The notes: generated by a model from the sequence alone, not told the origin. A stretch of 17,974 nt of DNA from a bacterium (GCA_021779435.1 JAJYAR010000011.1:1-17974); one strand, 5' to 3'; positions 1 to 6,828 are shown, counted from the first letter of the stretch. Translations and numbers: made by a program.

Positions 1-1
1 C

Positions 2-541
2 ACGTCGGTTTCCGGCCGCGGCGTCGGCATGGACGTCGTGAAGCGGAACATCGAGAAACTGCGTGGCAAGATCGAGATCGTGTCGGAGGTCGGCCACGGC
101 TCCACGTTCAAGGTGAAGCTGCCGCTGACCATGGCCATCATCGACGGCCTTGTCGTCAGGGTAGGCGAGGACCGGTTCATTCTCCCGAGCACGTCGGTGC
201 AGATGGCGCTTCGGCCGAAGCGCGAGCATGTCACGACGGTGCACGGCAAGGGCGAGGTGCTCGACCTGCGCGGCAAGTTTGTGCCGATCCACAGGCTCAA
301 CCGCCGGTTCGGCATTCCCGGCAATGCGGCGAATCCCTGGGAGGGAATCGTCGTCATCGTCGAGAACTCGGGGAAGGTTTCGGCGTTGCTCGTCGATGAG
401 ATGGTGAGCAAGCAGGAAGTCGTGATCAAAAACCTTGGCGCGTTCATGCAGAACTTGCCTGGGGTCGCCGGTGGTGCAATCCTAGGTGACGGGAACATCG
501 CGTTGATCCTCGATCCTGGTTCGCTTCTGAACGCGGCGTGA
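2..541 (+). CDS. cheA: Chemotaxis histidine kinase CheA, C-terminal part (cut by window start)
   Basis: The last 179 residues of CheA are present; the gene begins before the window. The fragment opens inside the HATPase domain with the glycine-rich ATP-lid motif GRGVGMDVV (about residues 6-14 of the fragment), followed by the G2 motif GHGSTFKVKLPLTMAIIDG, which marks the junction to the CheW-like regulatory domain. The remaining roughly 130 residues are that CheW-like domain, which binds CheW and receptors. CheA autophosphorylates on a His in its N-terminal domain (not visible) and passes phosphate to CheY and CheB. The stop codon overlaps the GTG start of the following HDOD gene by four bases, so the two are co-transcribed and probably translationally coupled. 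It faces the cheR-cheB-cheD group. Identification is firm; nothing can be said about the phosphotransfer domains. Confidence 0.96.
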   Translation, partial: TSVSGRGVGMDVVKRNIEKLRGKIEIVSEVGHGSTFKVKLPLTMAIIDGLVVRVGEDRFILPSTSVQMALRPKREHVTTVHGKGEVLDLRGKFVPIHRLNRRFGIPGNAANPWEGIVVIVENSGKVSALLVDEMVSKQEVVIKNLGAFMQNLPGVAGGAILGDGNIALILDPGSLLNAA

Positions 542-1425
542 CCGCAGCCATCTCCTCCGTGTCAACACATCCCCCCAGCATCGAGCAGGTCTGCGAGCAG
601 GCACTGCGGCTTCCCTGTTCCCCGGCCCTGCTGCCGCGGCTGACCGCGGTTCTTGTTTCGAACGACAGCAGCGCGGATGAGATCGCCGAGATCATCAAGC
701 TCGACGCCTCGCTCGCAACGGCGACTCTGCGGCTGGCGAATTCCGCCTTCTTTTCGAGCGTGCCGGTCGAGACGATCACCGATGCGGTGGTCCGGCTCGG
801 GCAGCGCGAGTTGTACCGGCTTGCGGCGCTCGCGCTGGTGAGCCGCTGGGAAGCGGCCTCTTCATCGGGCGAGCCGGGCGATTTCTGCCGTCACGCGCTG
901 TGCACGGCTCTCGCGGCGGAGGTCCTGGCCGAGACCAGCGAGCGTGTGGATCCGCAGACCGCGTACACGGCGGGCCTTGTGTGCGACATGGGCAAGCTGG
1001 CCGTTGCGCATGCGTGCGCCGCGTTTTTCCCGGCGATCCGGGAGCAGTGCGCGACACGCGGCGGCACCTGGGCGCAGGCGGAGCACGACCTGCTGGGATT
1101 CTCGCACGCGGAAGTCGCGGCGCGGCTCCTGGCCTCCTGGAGTTTCCCGCCGGTGCTTACGGCGGCCGTCGAATTCTGCGAGCGGCCGCGTCAGGGCCCG
1201 GAGAATGCGCAGGCACTGCTGGCACACCTTCACGCGGGCAAATACATCGCCACTTCGTTCGGCCCCGGTGTCGCGGAGGAAGGCTTCCTCTTCGAACTCG
1301 ATTCCGCGTTCCTGATCGAATGGGGCTTCACGCCCGAACTCCTGCAGGAAACGATGGCGATCGTGCACGACCGCGCGAAGCAACGGCTTCAGCACCGGCT
1401 CGCGCATGGTGCGGTGACCCTTTGA
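538..1425 (+). CDS. HDOD-domain signalling protein
   Basis: A 295-residue soluble protein built almost entirely of one HDOD domain (roughly residues 15-215), a non-catalytic relative of the HD phosphohydrolases found in bacterial signalling proteins. Family features seen are the helix PALLPRLTAVL, the segment IIKLDASLATATLRLANSAFF (written here as its two halves IIKLDASLA and TATLRLANSAFF), and FCRHALCTALAAEVLAE with the usual His119. The position of the HD motif reads CDMGK (149-153), so the metal-binding His is Cys, and the later paired His motif reads EFCERP. Catalysis is therefore unlikely and a protein-interaction or scaffold role is the better inference. The start is the GTG that overlaps the cheA stop (GTGA), which argues for a chemotaxis-linked job. 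The exact partner is unknown. HDOD proteins linked to chemotaxis or c-di-GMP are known in other bacteria. Confidence 0.85.
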   Translation: MTAAISSVSTHPPSIEQVCEQALRLPCSPALLPRLTAVLVSNDSSADEIAEIIKLDASLATATLRLANSAFFSSVPVETITDAVVRLGQRELYRLAALALVSRWEAASSSGEPGDFCRHALCTALAAEVLAETSERVDPQTAYTAGLVCDMGKLAVAHACAAFFPAIREQCATRGGTWAQAEHDLLGFSHAEVAARLLASWSFPPVLTAAVEFCERPRQGPENAQALLAHLHAGKYIATSFGPGVAEEGFLFELDSAFLIEWGFTPELLQETMAIVHDRAKQRLQHRLAHGAVTL

Positions 1426-1432
1426 CGCCCGC

Positions 1433-1447
1433 CCCGGCTCTGCCGGG
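1433..1447. terminator. Possible intrinsic hairpin between convergent HDOD gene and cheD (weak)
   Basis: The 91-base gap between the two convergent genes contains a perfect 6-bp GC stem, CCCGGC - TCT - GCCGGG. It begins eight bases after the HDOD stop codon. No T-run follows on either strand, so it may only slow polymerase or may be chance in GC-rich DNA. A second tight hairpin (CCGC-GAAC-GCGG) lies at 1504-1515. Neither is a convincing intrinsic terminator. Confidence 0.22.
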
Positions 1448-1516
1448 CCGGCGTTGCCGCGGAGCGGATACGAGCGGGGGAACGCGCGTGCGTGAGCCCG
1501 CCGCCGCGAACGCGGA

Positions 1517-2038
1517 TCAGTTCCCGAGTGAGAACTGCTCGATGCCGGTGGGCTTCTTCAACGTGATGTCACCGGTGCCGACGTTGAGGTGAACGGTGCG
1601 GTTGATGGTGCCGCCGAGCGAGCTGTTGCGGACGACGAAACCGTTGCGCGCGAGATAGTCCGAGACGGCGCGGATATTGCGTTCGCCGATGCGGAACGTG
1701 TCCGCGTCGCAGAGGACATTCGAACCGCCGGCGAGGAAGATCCTGACCCGTGAGAAGTCGGCTCGCAGTCCGATCAGCGACCGGAACAGCAGCGGAAGTC
1801 CCGTATCGGCGAACATCGCAGGCTGGCTCTGCGCCTTGGCGGGCGAAATCGTCGAATCGGGCAGCATGATATGGAGCAGTCCTCCGGCCTTCGACACGGG
1901 ATCGTACGCCACGGTCGCGACGCAGGACCCGAGCGCGTAGGTGCTCAGGGTGATCTGCGGGTTGTTCGACACGCCCATGTCACCGACACCCACGACGACG
2001 CGCTGGGCAAACAGGGCTGAGATGCTCGGTGAACCCAT
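1517..2038 (-). CDS. cheD: Chemoreceptor glutamine deamidase CheD
   Basis: CheD (173 residues) hydrolyses specific glutamine side chains of methyl-accepting chemotaxis proteins to glutamate, creating methylation sites; in some bacteria it is also controlled by CheC and CheY-P. The catalytic triad is readable: Thr33 and Cys39 in STYALGSC and His56 in LLHIMLPDS. The Thr-Cys spacing of 6 and Cys-His spacing of 17 match my memory of the T. maritima enzyme. Other family motifs are the GGSNVL segment and GGTINRTVHLNVGTGD near the end. Length is normal. The ATG start at 2038 has no clear Shine-Dalgarno. It is the last gene of the leftward che group but is set apart from the response regulator by 133 bases, unlike the tight junctions upstream. 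No cheC is seen in this window, though it could lie outside. Confidence 0.95.
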   Translation of the reverse strand: MGSPSISALFAQRVVVGVGDMGVSNNPQITLSTYALGSCVATVAYDPVSKAGGLLHIMLPDSTISPAKAQSQPAMFADTGLPLLFRSLIGLRADFSRVRIFLAGGSNVLCDADTFRIGERNIRAVSDYLARNGFVVRNSSLGGTINRTVHLNVGTGDITLKKPTGIEQFSLGN

Positions 2039-2064
2039 GGTCTAGGAGTGGCGCGCGGGGCGTT

Positions 2065-2079
2065 GCGTCCGGCGGACGC
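2065..2079. repeat. Small inverted repeat in the spacer between the response regulator and cheD
   Basis: GCGTCC - GGC - GGACGC is a perfect 6-bp stem with a 3-base loop in the 133-base spacer upstream of cheD. There is no T-run beside it. An AGCATGCT palindrome lies near 2160-2167, just past the regulator's stop codon. These could affect mRNA stability or read-through into cheD, but both are short enough to be chance. Confidence 0.25.
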
Positions 2080-2171
2080 TGGATACGGCGCTGCCCGCCA
2101 TCGTCCTGGGCGTGAGGGGCCCGGCCGTTTGGGTGCGGAGATTGAGTCGGAGGCGGAAGAGCATGCTTGGG

Positions 2172-3491
2172 TCAGATGTACACGAGCAGACGCTGGCTGA
2201 TCGGTGTGACCTTGTCGTGGCTTCGAATCTTGGAAATCGTGGCGCTGTTGAGGGGCTGTCCCTCGCCGATGAGCAGGAGCCCGTGCGGGCTGTAGATGCC
2301 GTTGGCGAGCACCATGCCGGGTTCGAGTTCGTCGAGAAGTATCTCGCGGACCTGGCGGGGCAGCTGGACGAGGTTGGCGACCTTGAGGAAAAGCCGGACG
2401 GCCTCCGGATCGTAGTCGGTGCCGGATTTGGCGAGAAGCGCGTCGATGGCAGCCGTCTTCGAGAGGCCGGATTCGACAAAGCCCACGGCAACGGCCAGGC
2501 AGCGGGCCGGCCAGGGGATCCCCTCGGCGGCGAGACCGTCGGGGTAGCCGTGGCCGTCGTAGCGCTCATGGTGCGCCCGGATGACCTCGCCGACCTCGGC
2601 GCGGCTGTCGACAAGCGACGCGAGCGTCTGGCTGTAGATCGGGTGGTTGTGCAGCATGCCGCGCTCGCGATCGGTGAGCTGATCGGTCTTGGTTCGGAAT
2701 GCGCGGAGCATTTCCCGCGGCACGCCGATCAGGCCGAGATCGCAGAGCCAGGCGGCGGACCGCAAGGCGTGCCTCTCCTGGGGCGTGAACTTTTCGGTCG
2801 CCGCCATTTCTGTCGCGAACTCGACGAGCATCTTGGCCTGGCCACCGAGGATCGGGTCGTAGGTGGTCAGGATCCGGCGGCAGAGCTCGAGGGAGTTCTC
2901 ATAGCTGGTCGAAAGCTCGTGGTTGGCGGAGTCGAGGTGCTGCCGCTGCTTCTCGAGGTCCTTCACCTTAGCCTCGAGCGAGGCGTTGGCCTCGCGCAGC
3001 TGCGAATTCAGCTTCTGCGTCTCGGCCTGGAGCGCTTCGTTGCGTGTGACGAGGTCATGCCGCTGAACGGCGTTCCGGACGGTGGCGATGAGTTCCTCGC
3101 GGAGCCACGGCTTGGCGATGAATCGAAAGATCTCCCCCTTGTTGATCGCGTCGACGATCGTGGGCAGTGCGAGCACCGCCGTGATGAGAATGCGCGACGC
3201 ATAGGGCCGGATGCGCCGGCTCTCGACGAGAAAATCAAGACCCATCATCTCGGGCATGCGCTGGTCGGAGATGATGACGGCGAAATCGCGTTCGCTGAGA
3301 ACGGCAAGCGCCTTGCGGGGACTTGTGCAGGCGACGACGGGAAACCCCTCCCTCTCGAGAGTCACCTTCAGCGCGGTGAGAACGACGGGCTCGTCGTCGA
3401 CAACAAGAACCTGGGACGTGCTTGCGGACGAACGATCGAAGGCCGCGTCGGCAAAGCCGGGTGCAGCGGAAGGGGGTGGTGTGGGTGTCAT
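2172..3491 (-). CDS. Response regulator: REC domain, coiled coil and degenerate HD-GYP domain
   Basis: A 439-residue two-domain regulator. The receiver domain (about 25-145) looks active: acidic pair Asp32-Asp33, phospho-acceptor Asp76 in ISDQRMPEMMG, Thr104, and Lys127 in IAKPW. A charged coiled coil (about 148-195) leads to an HD-GYP-like domain (about 200-385). There the HHERYDGHGYPDG motif (307-319) and the NHP motif (282-284) survive, but the first metal His is Gln218, the HD pair is Cys250-Asp251, the following Lys is Leu254, and the later VAD aspartate is missing (AVAVGF). Active members hydrolyse c-di-GMP; with this many ligands lost, that activity is unlikely here and a phosphorylation-controlled interaction role is inferred. 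About 50 further residues form a C-terminal extension. The ATG start overlaps the cheB stop by four bases (ATGA), so it is coupled to cheB and lies in the cheR-cheB-cheD group. No specific name is justified. Confidence 0.88.
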   Translation of the reverse strand: MTPTPPPSAAPGFADAAFDRSSASTSQVLVVDDEPVVLTALKVTLEREGFPVVACTSPRKALAVLSERDFAVIISDQRMPEMMGLDFLVESRRIRPYASRILITAVLALPTIVDAINKGEIFRFIAKPWLREELIATVRNAVQRHDLVTRNEALQAETQKLNSQLREANASLEAKVKDLEKQRQHLDSANHELSTSYENSLELCRRILTTYDPILGGQAKMLVEFATEMAATEKFTPQERHALRSAAWLCDLGLIGVPREMLRAFRTKTDQLTDRERGMLHNHPIYSQTLASLVDSRAEVGEVIRAHHERYDGHGYPDGLAAEGIPWPARCLAVAVGFVESGLSKTAAIDALLAKSGTDYDPEAVRLFLKVANLVQLPRQVREILLDELEPGMVLANGIYSPHGLLLIGEGQPLNSATISKIRSHDKVTPISQRLLVYI

Positions 3492-4567
3492 GGGGTGGCA
3501 GCGAGTTCGGGCGGTGGGGGCGCGCCGGGGGATTCGTGGTGGCGGATAAGGAAATCAGCAACCCGCTCAATTGGAAGCTGGCGTTGCGCTGCACCGTTTT
3601 CCCAGGCCGCCCGTGGCATCCCGTACACCACGCTCGTTGCCTCGTCCTGTGCAAATGTGACAGCCCCGCGCTCCCGGAGCTTCAGCAAGCCCTCCGCGCC
3701 GTCCCTGCCCATGCCGGTGAGCAATCCCGCGATGGCATGGGGACCGGCGCCTGTGTCCGCGGCGGATTTGAAAAGGAGGTCCACGGCTGGACGTTGATGC
3801 CAGATTGCCGGACCGCTCGCGACACGAACGTTATAGTGATCCTGCGCCCACTGGACCATCATGTGATAGTTGCCGGGGGCGATCAGCGCGAGGCCGGGTT
3901 TGAGCCGGTCGCCGTCGACGGCCTCGCGGACCTCGATCTCACACAGCTCGTTGAGACGGTCGGCGAACGTCTTGGAGAAGACAGGGGGGATGTGCTGGAC
4001 GACCGCTATGCCGGGAAGGCCCGCCGGCAGGCGTGCCAGGACGGTCCTCAGCGCCTCGGTGCCACCGGTGGACGCACCCAGGAGGATGATATCCCGCGAC
4101 GTTCCAATCCGGGAAGGTTGCCGGCGGGGCGGAGGCTCGACGATCGCTCCCGTGGACCGCCGGAGCCGGGCACCGCGCGTGGCCTTGATTCGCTCGATCA
4201 ATTGCGGACCGAGATCGCCGAAGGAGAACGGACCGCCGGGCTTGCCGAGCACGTCGAAGGCACCGAGCCGCAGCGATTCCAGCGCGCACTGTGAACCCCT
4301 CTGCGTCAGCGAGCTCATGATGATCACCGGCATGGGCCGCTGATCCATGAGGATCCTGAGGAAAGTAAGTCCATCCATCCGCGGCATCTCGATGTCGAGC
4401 GTGAGCACGTCCGGCTTGAGTTTCGCCATCTTGTCGCGGGCGACGTACGGATCGACGGCGGTACCCACGACCTCGATCTCCGGGTCCGTGCTAAGCGCGT
4501 CCGTGACAAGCTTCCGCACCATGGCGGAATCGTCGACGACGAGGACTCGGATGGGTGGCACGGTCAT
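3488..4567 (-). CDS. cheB: Protein-glutamate methylesterase/deamidase CheB
   Basis: CheB (359 residues) removes methyl groups from chemoreceptor glutamates and is switched on by phosphorylation from CheA, giving adaptation. The N-terminal receiver domain (about 5-125) has Asp12-Asp13, phospho-acceptor Asp58 in LTLDIEMPRMDG, and Lys109 in GKPGG. A linker of roughly 30 residues rich in Arg and Pro follows. The C-terminal esterase domain (about 157-345) shows the catalytic triad Ser166 (GASTGG), His192 (QHIPP) and Asp289 (MGRDG). The ATG lies four bases after the cheR stop, and the cheB stop overlaps the next gene by four bases, so this is a tight operon. The start is set by the conserved IRVLVVDDSAMVRK strand just inside it; no clear Shine-Dalgarno is visible. 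Length is typical and nothing is broken. Confidence 0.97.
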   Translation of the reverse strand: MTVPPIRVLVVDDSAMVRKLVTDALSTDPEIEVVGTAVDPYVARDKMAKLKPDVLTLDIEMPRMDGLTFLRILMDQRPMPVIIMSSLTQRGSQCALESLRLGAFDVLGKPGGPFSFGDLGPQLIERIKATRGARLRRSTGAIVEPPPRRQPSRIGTSRDIILLGASTGGTEALRTVLARLPAGLPGIAVVQHIPPVFSKTFADRLNELCEIEVREAVDGDRLKPGLALIAPGNYHMMVQWAQDHYNVRVASGPAIWHQRPAVDLLFKSAADTGAGPHAIAGLLTGMGRDGAEGLLKLRERGAVTFAQDEATSVVYGMPRAAWENGAAQRQLPIERVADFLIRHHESPGAPPPPELAATP

Positions 4568-4571
4568 GATG

Positions 4572-5390
4572 TCAGGAGGAGGGTTTGCGGTACACGGCGG
4601 GTTGGATCGGCTGCAGGGAGTGCCTCATTTGGGTGAGACTCTCGGAATGTCCGACGAAAAGATAACCGCCGGGGATGAGCTTGCTCGCCAGCCGGCTGAC
4701 CAGTTCGTCCTGCGTGGGGCGGTCGAAATAGATCATCACGTTGCGGCAGAAGATGACATGAAACAACTCCTGGGAGGGTAATTCGCCCTCGAGCAGGTTG
4801 AGGTGATGGAAGACCACGCGCTCGCGCAGGGCGCGCTTCACCCGGTAGTTGCCATCCTGCGGACCGAAGCCGCGTTGAAAATGAGCGCGCAGGAGTTCGC
4901 GGGGGACGCGGGCCACTGCCTCTTCGTTGTAGATGCCGGCCGCGGCCTTCGCCAGCACCCGGTGGGAGATGTCGGTCGCGTCGACGAGCCAGGGGAACGA
5001 AGGCATGACCTCGGCGAGCGTGATCGCGATCGAGAAGGGCTCCTCGCCGGAGGAGCAGGCTGCGCTCCAGACGCGAAAGCGCGACCAGCGTTCGGTGCGG
5101 GAACGGGCAAGCATCTCCGGGACAACGACGCTGCGGAGGTAGTCGAAATGGGACGACTCCCGAAAGAAGAACGTGTGGTTGGTCGAGATCGCATCGATCA
5201 GGTTCGCAAGCTCCTGGTCGGCGCCCGGAGACTGGAGCAGTCGGCAGTAGTCGCCGATGGTCTGCAGGTTCGTGGCGCGCAGACGCTTGCCCAGTCGCGC
5301 CGACACCAGTTGGCGTTTGTCAGGGCTGAGATTGATGCGACTACGTTCGTAGACCAGGTTTCGGATGAAATCGAACTCGCTATCCCTCAT
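4572..5390 (-). CDS. cheR: Chemotaxis protein methyltransferase CheR
   Basis: CheR (272 residues from this start) transfers methyl groups from S-adenosylmethionine to glutamates of chemoreceptors. The N-terminal helical domain begins at the start (DFIRNLVYERSRINLSPDKR), then THTFFFRE-type motif NHTFFFRE, the SAM-binding segment SAACSSGEEP (109-118), the acidic loop VDATDIS, and FCRNVMIYF (214-222), followed by GGYLFVGHSESL. The frame is open upstream to a possible start at 5636, but that would add 82 residues with no CheR similarity. The ATG at 5390 gives the normal length and has a GAGGG about ten bases upstream, one of the few clear ribosome binding sites here. It heads the leftward che group and is divergent from the flagellar operon. 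Confidence 0.95.
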   Translation of the reverse strand: MRDSEFDFIRNLVYERSRINLSPDKRQLVSARLGKRLRATNLQTIGDYCRLLQSPGADQELANLIDAISTNHTFFFRESSHFDYLRSVVVPEMLARSRTERWSRFRVWSAACSSGEEPFSIAITLAEVMPSFPWLVDATDISHRVLAKAAAGIYNEEAVARVPRELLRAHFQRGFGPQDGNYRVKRALRERVVFHHLNLLEGELPSQELFHVIFCRNVMIYFDRPTQDELVSRLASKLIPGGYLFVGHSESLTQMRHSLQPIQPAVYRKPSS

Positions 5391-5407
5391 GAGGAAATTC
5401 CCTCGTG

Positions 5408-5434
5408 ATATCGGCACGAAACGGGTCGAGTGAA
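5408..5434 (-). promoter_or_regulatory. Possible sigma-28 (FliA)-type promoter for cheR (weak)
   Basis: On the minus strand, GCCGATAT (5415-5408) matches seven of eight bases of the sigma-28 -10 consensus GCCGATAA. At the expected 15-base spacing the -35 position (5434-5431) reads TTCA against TAAA, only half matched. A start about seven bases downstream would leave a very short leader containing the cheR GAGGG site. Chemotaxis genes are often sigma-28 dependent, so the placement makes sense, but the -35 is poor and a one-mismatch -10 can occur by chance. Confidence 0.28.
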
Positions 5435-5539
5435 ACCCCTCGGGAGTATTTGGTGCGGTGCAGATCCGCAGATGCGGCAAATTCTTCCGGTGCCGGTCTC
5501 TACGCGGGCGAAAGGAGCGGATGATGTGGCAATGCGGCG

Positions 5540-5549
5540 TTGATATCAA
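5540..5549. promoter_or_regulatory. Perfect 10-bp palindrome in the cheR-flgB divergent region
   Basis: TTGATATCAA reads the same on both strands and sits 67 bases before the flgB start and about 40 bases upstream of the sigma-54-like element. The same GATATC core recurs at 5407-5412 beside the cheR promoter candidate. Its AT-rich symmetry in a GC-rich region is what an operator or activator half-site pair can look like, but a single 10-bp palindrome is weak evidence. Confidence 0.25.
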
Positions 5550-5586
5550 ACTGTGGATTAGCCGCTTGCACATGAAGTCCAACCAG

Positions 5587-5602
5587 TGGCACCGGCTCTG
5601 CT
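5587..5602 (+). promoter_or_regulatory. Candidate sigma-54 promoter (-24/-12) for the flgB operon
   Basis: TGGCAC at 5587-5592 and CTGCT at 5598-5602 match the sigma-54 consensus TGGCACG-N4-TTGCW, with the essential GG and GC separated by exactly ten bases. Sigma-54 control of early and middle flagellar genes is common. Transcription would begin near 5613, only about three bases before the flgB ATG, so the message would be almost leaderless; that is either real or a sign of a chance match. A competing element, TGG near 5554 with TTGCA at 5566-5570, has the stronger -12 box but an 11-base spacing, which sigma-54 tolerates badly. Confidence 0.4.
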
Positions 5603-5615
5603 GAAGCCGGCGATC

Positions 5616-6002
5616 ATGATCGATCCAATCTTCCACACCGACAACTACCAGTTGGCGCGGAAGCTTCTCGATGCGGCGGTGCTTCGGCAGGAGGCGATTG
5701 CGACAAACATTGCCAATGCGGAGACGCCCGGTTTCCGCCGTGTCGACGTCTCACCGGACTTCGCGACGCAGCTGAAGGCACGCATCGCGACGGGAGATCT
5801 GGCACGCACGGCGGATTCGCTGAAGCCGACCCTGGCTGAGGATCCGACCGCCCGCAGCATCCGACCCGACGGGAATAGCGTGGAAATCGACCGCGAACTC
5901 GTGGCGATGGATCGCAACGCCATCGAGTACGATTTTCTGAGCCAGGTCGTCACGTACGACCTGAAGCAGCTCAAGATGGCCATCACCGGACGGTCCGCGT
6001 GA
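5616..6002 (+). CDS. flgB: Flagellar basal-body rod protein FlgB
   Basis: FlgB (128 residues from this start) is a proximal rod subunit, exported by the flagellar type III apparatus. The rod-family N-terminal signature is ATNIANAETPGFRRVDV (29-45), and the C-terminal half carries DGNSVEIDRELVAMDRNAIEY (85-104, tolerating the usual FlgB pattern DGN-V-D-E) and the closing amphipathic helix. A GTG at 5586 would add ten residues, but the ATG at 5616 gives a normal FlgB N-terminus, MIDPIFHTDNYQLARKLLDA. No Shine-Dalgarno is seen. It is the first gene of the long rightward flagellar operon and is 34 bases from flgC. The candidate sigma-54 element lies immediately upstream. Confidence 0.95.
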   Translation: MIDPIFHTDNYQLARKLLDAAVLRQEAIATNIANAETPGFRRVDVSPDFATQLKARIATGDLARTADSLKPTLAEDPTARSIRPDGNSVEIDRELVAMDRNAIEYDFLSQVVTYDLKQLKMAITGRSA

Positions 6003-6036
6003 CCGCGCCACACACTGAACCTCCTTCAACGATCCC

Positions 6037-6453
6037 ATGAATCTCATTGCCGGAGTCGACGTCACCGCGGGAGCGCTGAATGCGCAGAAGACGCGCCTCG
6101 ACATCGTGGCGCAGAACATCGCGAACGCGCAGACGACGCGTACCCTCGCCGGCGGCCCCTACCAGCGGCAGGTCGTCTCGTTCGAGACCGAGCTCGTCCG
6201 CCGCACCGGCGCCGGCGCGCCGCTCCAGGGCGTGCGCGTTTCCAGCATCTCGCCGGACAAAAGCCCGGGGCAGCAGGTGTACAATCCGCAGCATCCGGAC
6301 GCCGGTGCCGACGGCATGGTCACGATGCCGAATGTGAACCTTTCGTTCGAGATGGTTGACCTGATCACCGCGTCGCGCGCGTACGAGGCGAACCTCGCGG
6401 TGGTGAAGAACTCGCGCCAGATGGCCATGAAGGCGCTCGAGATCGGCCGTTGA
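6037..6453 (+). CDS. flgC: Flagellar basal-body rod protein FlgC
   Basis: FlgC (138 residues) is the second proximal rod protein, polymerising with FlgB on the MS ring. The N-terminal rod motif reads TRLDIVAQNIANAQTTRT (19-36) followed by GGPYQRQVV (39-47), typical of FlgC. The middle YNPQHPDAGADGMVTMPNVN (82-101) and the C-terminal helix MVDLITASRAYEANLAVVKN (106-125) are also diagnostic. Length is normal. The region before the ATG is pyrimidine-rich (CTCCTTCAACGATCCC) with no ribosome binding site, so translation probably depends on coupling or on a site-independent mechanism. It lies between flgB and fliE. Confidence 0.97.
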   Translation: MNLIAGVDVTAGALNAQKTRLDIVAQNIANAQTTRTLAGGPYQRQVVSFETELVRRTGAGAPLQGVRVSSISPDKSPGQQVYNPQHPDAGADGMVTMPNVNLSFEMVDLITASRAYEANLAVVKNSRQMAMKALEIGR

Positions 6454-6495
6454 TGATCCCCCGGACCTCGTTTCCCGCGCAAACCAACTTTCCCC

Positions 6496-6828
6496 ATGTC
6501 CCCCATCGGTTCGATTAATCCCCTTTCCGCCTCGCCGCTGACACGCATCGATGCGCCGCAGCCGAAGATCGGCGTCGGGTTGACGGGCATGCCGAAGGCG
6601 GCGCCGACGGAGAGCTTCGGCCAGATGCTCGACGGGGTCGTCTCGACGGTGGAGGCGAAACAGGCGGAGGCGCAGCAGATGACGCGCAGCGTGTTGCTGG
6701 GCGAGACCGACAATCTGCATCAGGGCGTGATCGCGATGCAGGAGGCCTCGGTGGCGTTCAGCATGATGGTCGAGGTCCGAAACAAGCTTGTTGAGTCGTA
6801 CCAGGAGCTGATGCGCATGCAGGTATGA
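6496..6828 (+). CDS. fliE: Flagellar hook-basal body complex protein FliE
   Basis: FliE (110 residues) joins the MS ring to the rod and is among the first exported components. Seen are SFGQMLDGVVSTVEAKQ (40-56), the polar middle, the HQGVIAMQEASVAFSMMVEV stretch (75-94) and the C-terminal NKLVESYQELMRMQV helix, all typical of the family. The N-terminal 35 residues are Pro/Gly-rich and disordered, as usual. Length is normal. No Shine-Dalgarno precedes the ATG (the bases are AACTTTCCCC). A 63-base gap to fliF is the largest between the early genes and shows no hairpin or promoter that I could recognise. Confidence 0.96.
   Translation: MSPIGSINPLSASPLTRIDAPQPKIGVGLTGMPKAAPTESFGQMLDGVVSTVEAKQAEAQQMTRSVLLGETDNLHQGVIAMQEASVAFSMMVEVRNKLVESYQELMRMQV

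Noticed and set aside
2112..3797. Long rightward open frame of 561 codons opposite the response regulator and cheB
   Set aside because: It lies antisense to two genes with clear catalytic or phospho-acceptor motifs, and its translation shows no family pattern; long antisense frames are expected in GC-rich coding DNA.
5391..5636. An 82-residue N-terminal extension of cheR
   Set aside because: The extension has no CheR similarity and covers the divergent promoter region and the flgB start; the ATG at 5390 has a ribosome binding site and gives normal length.
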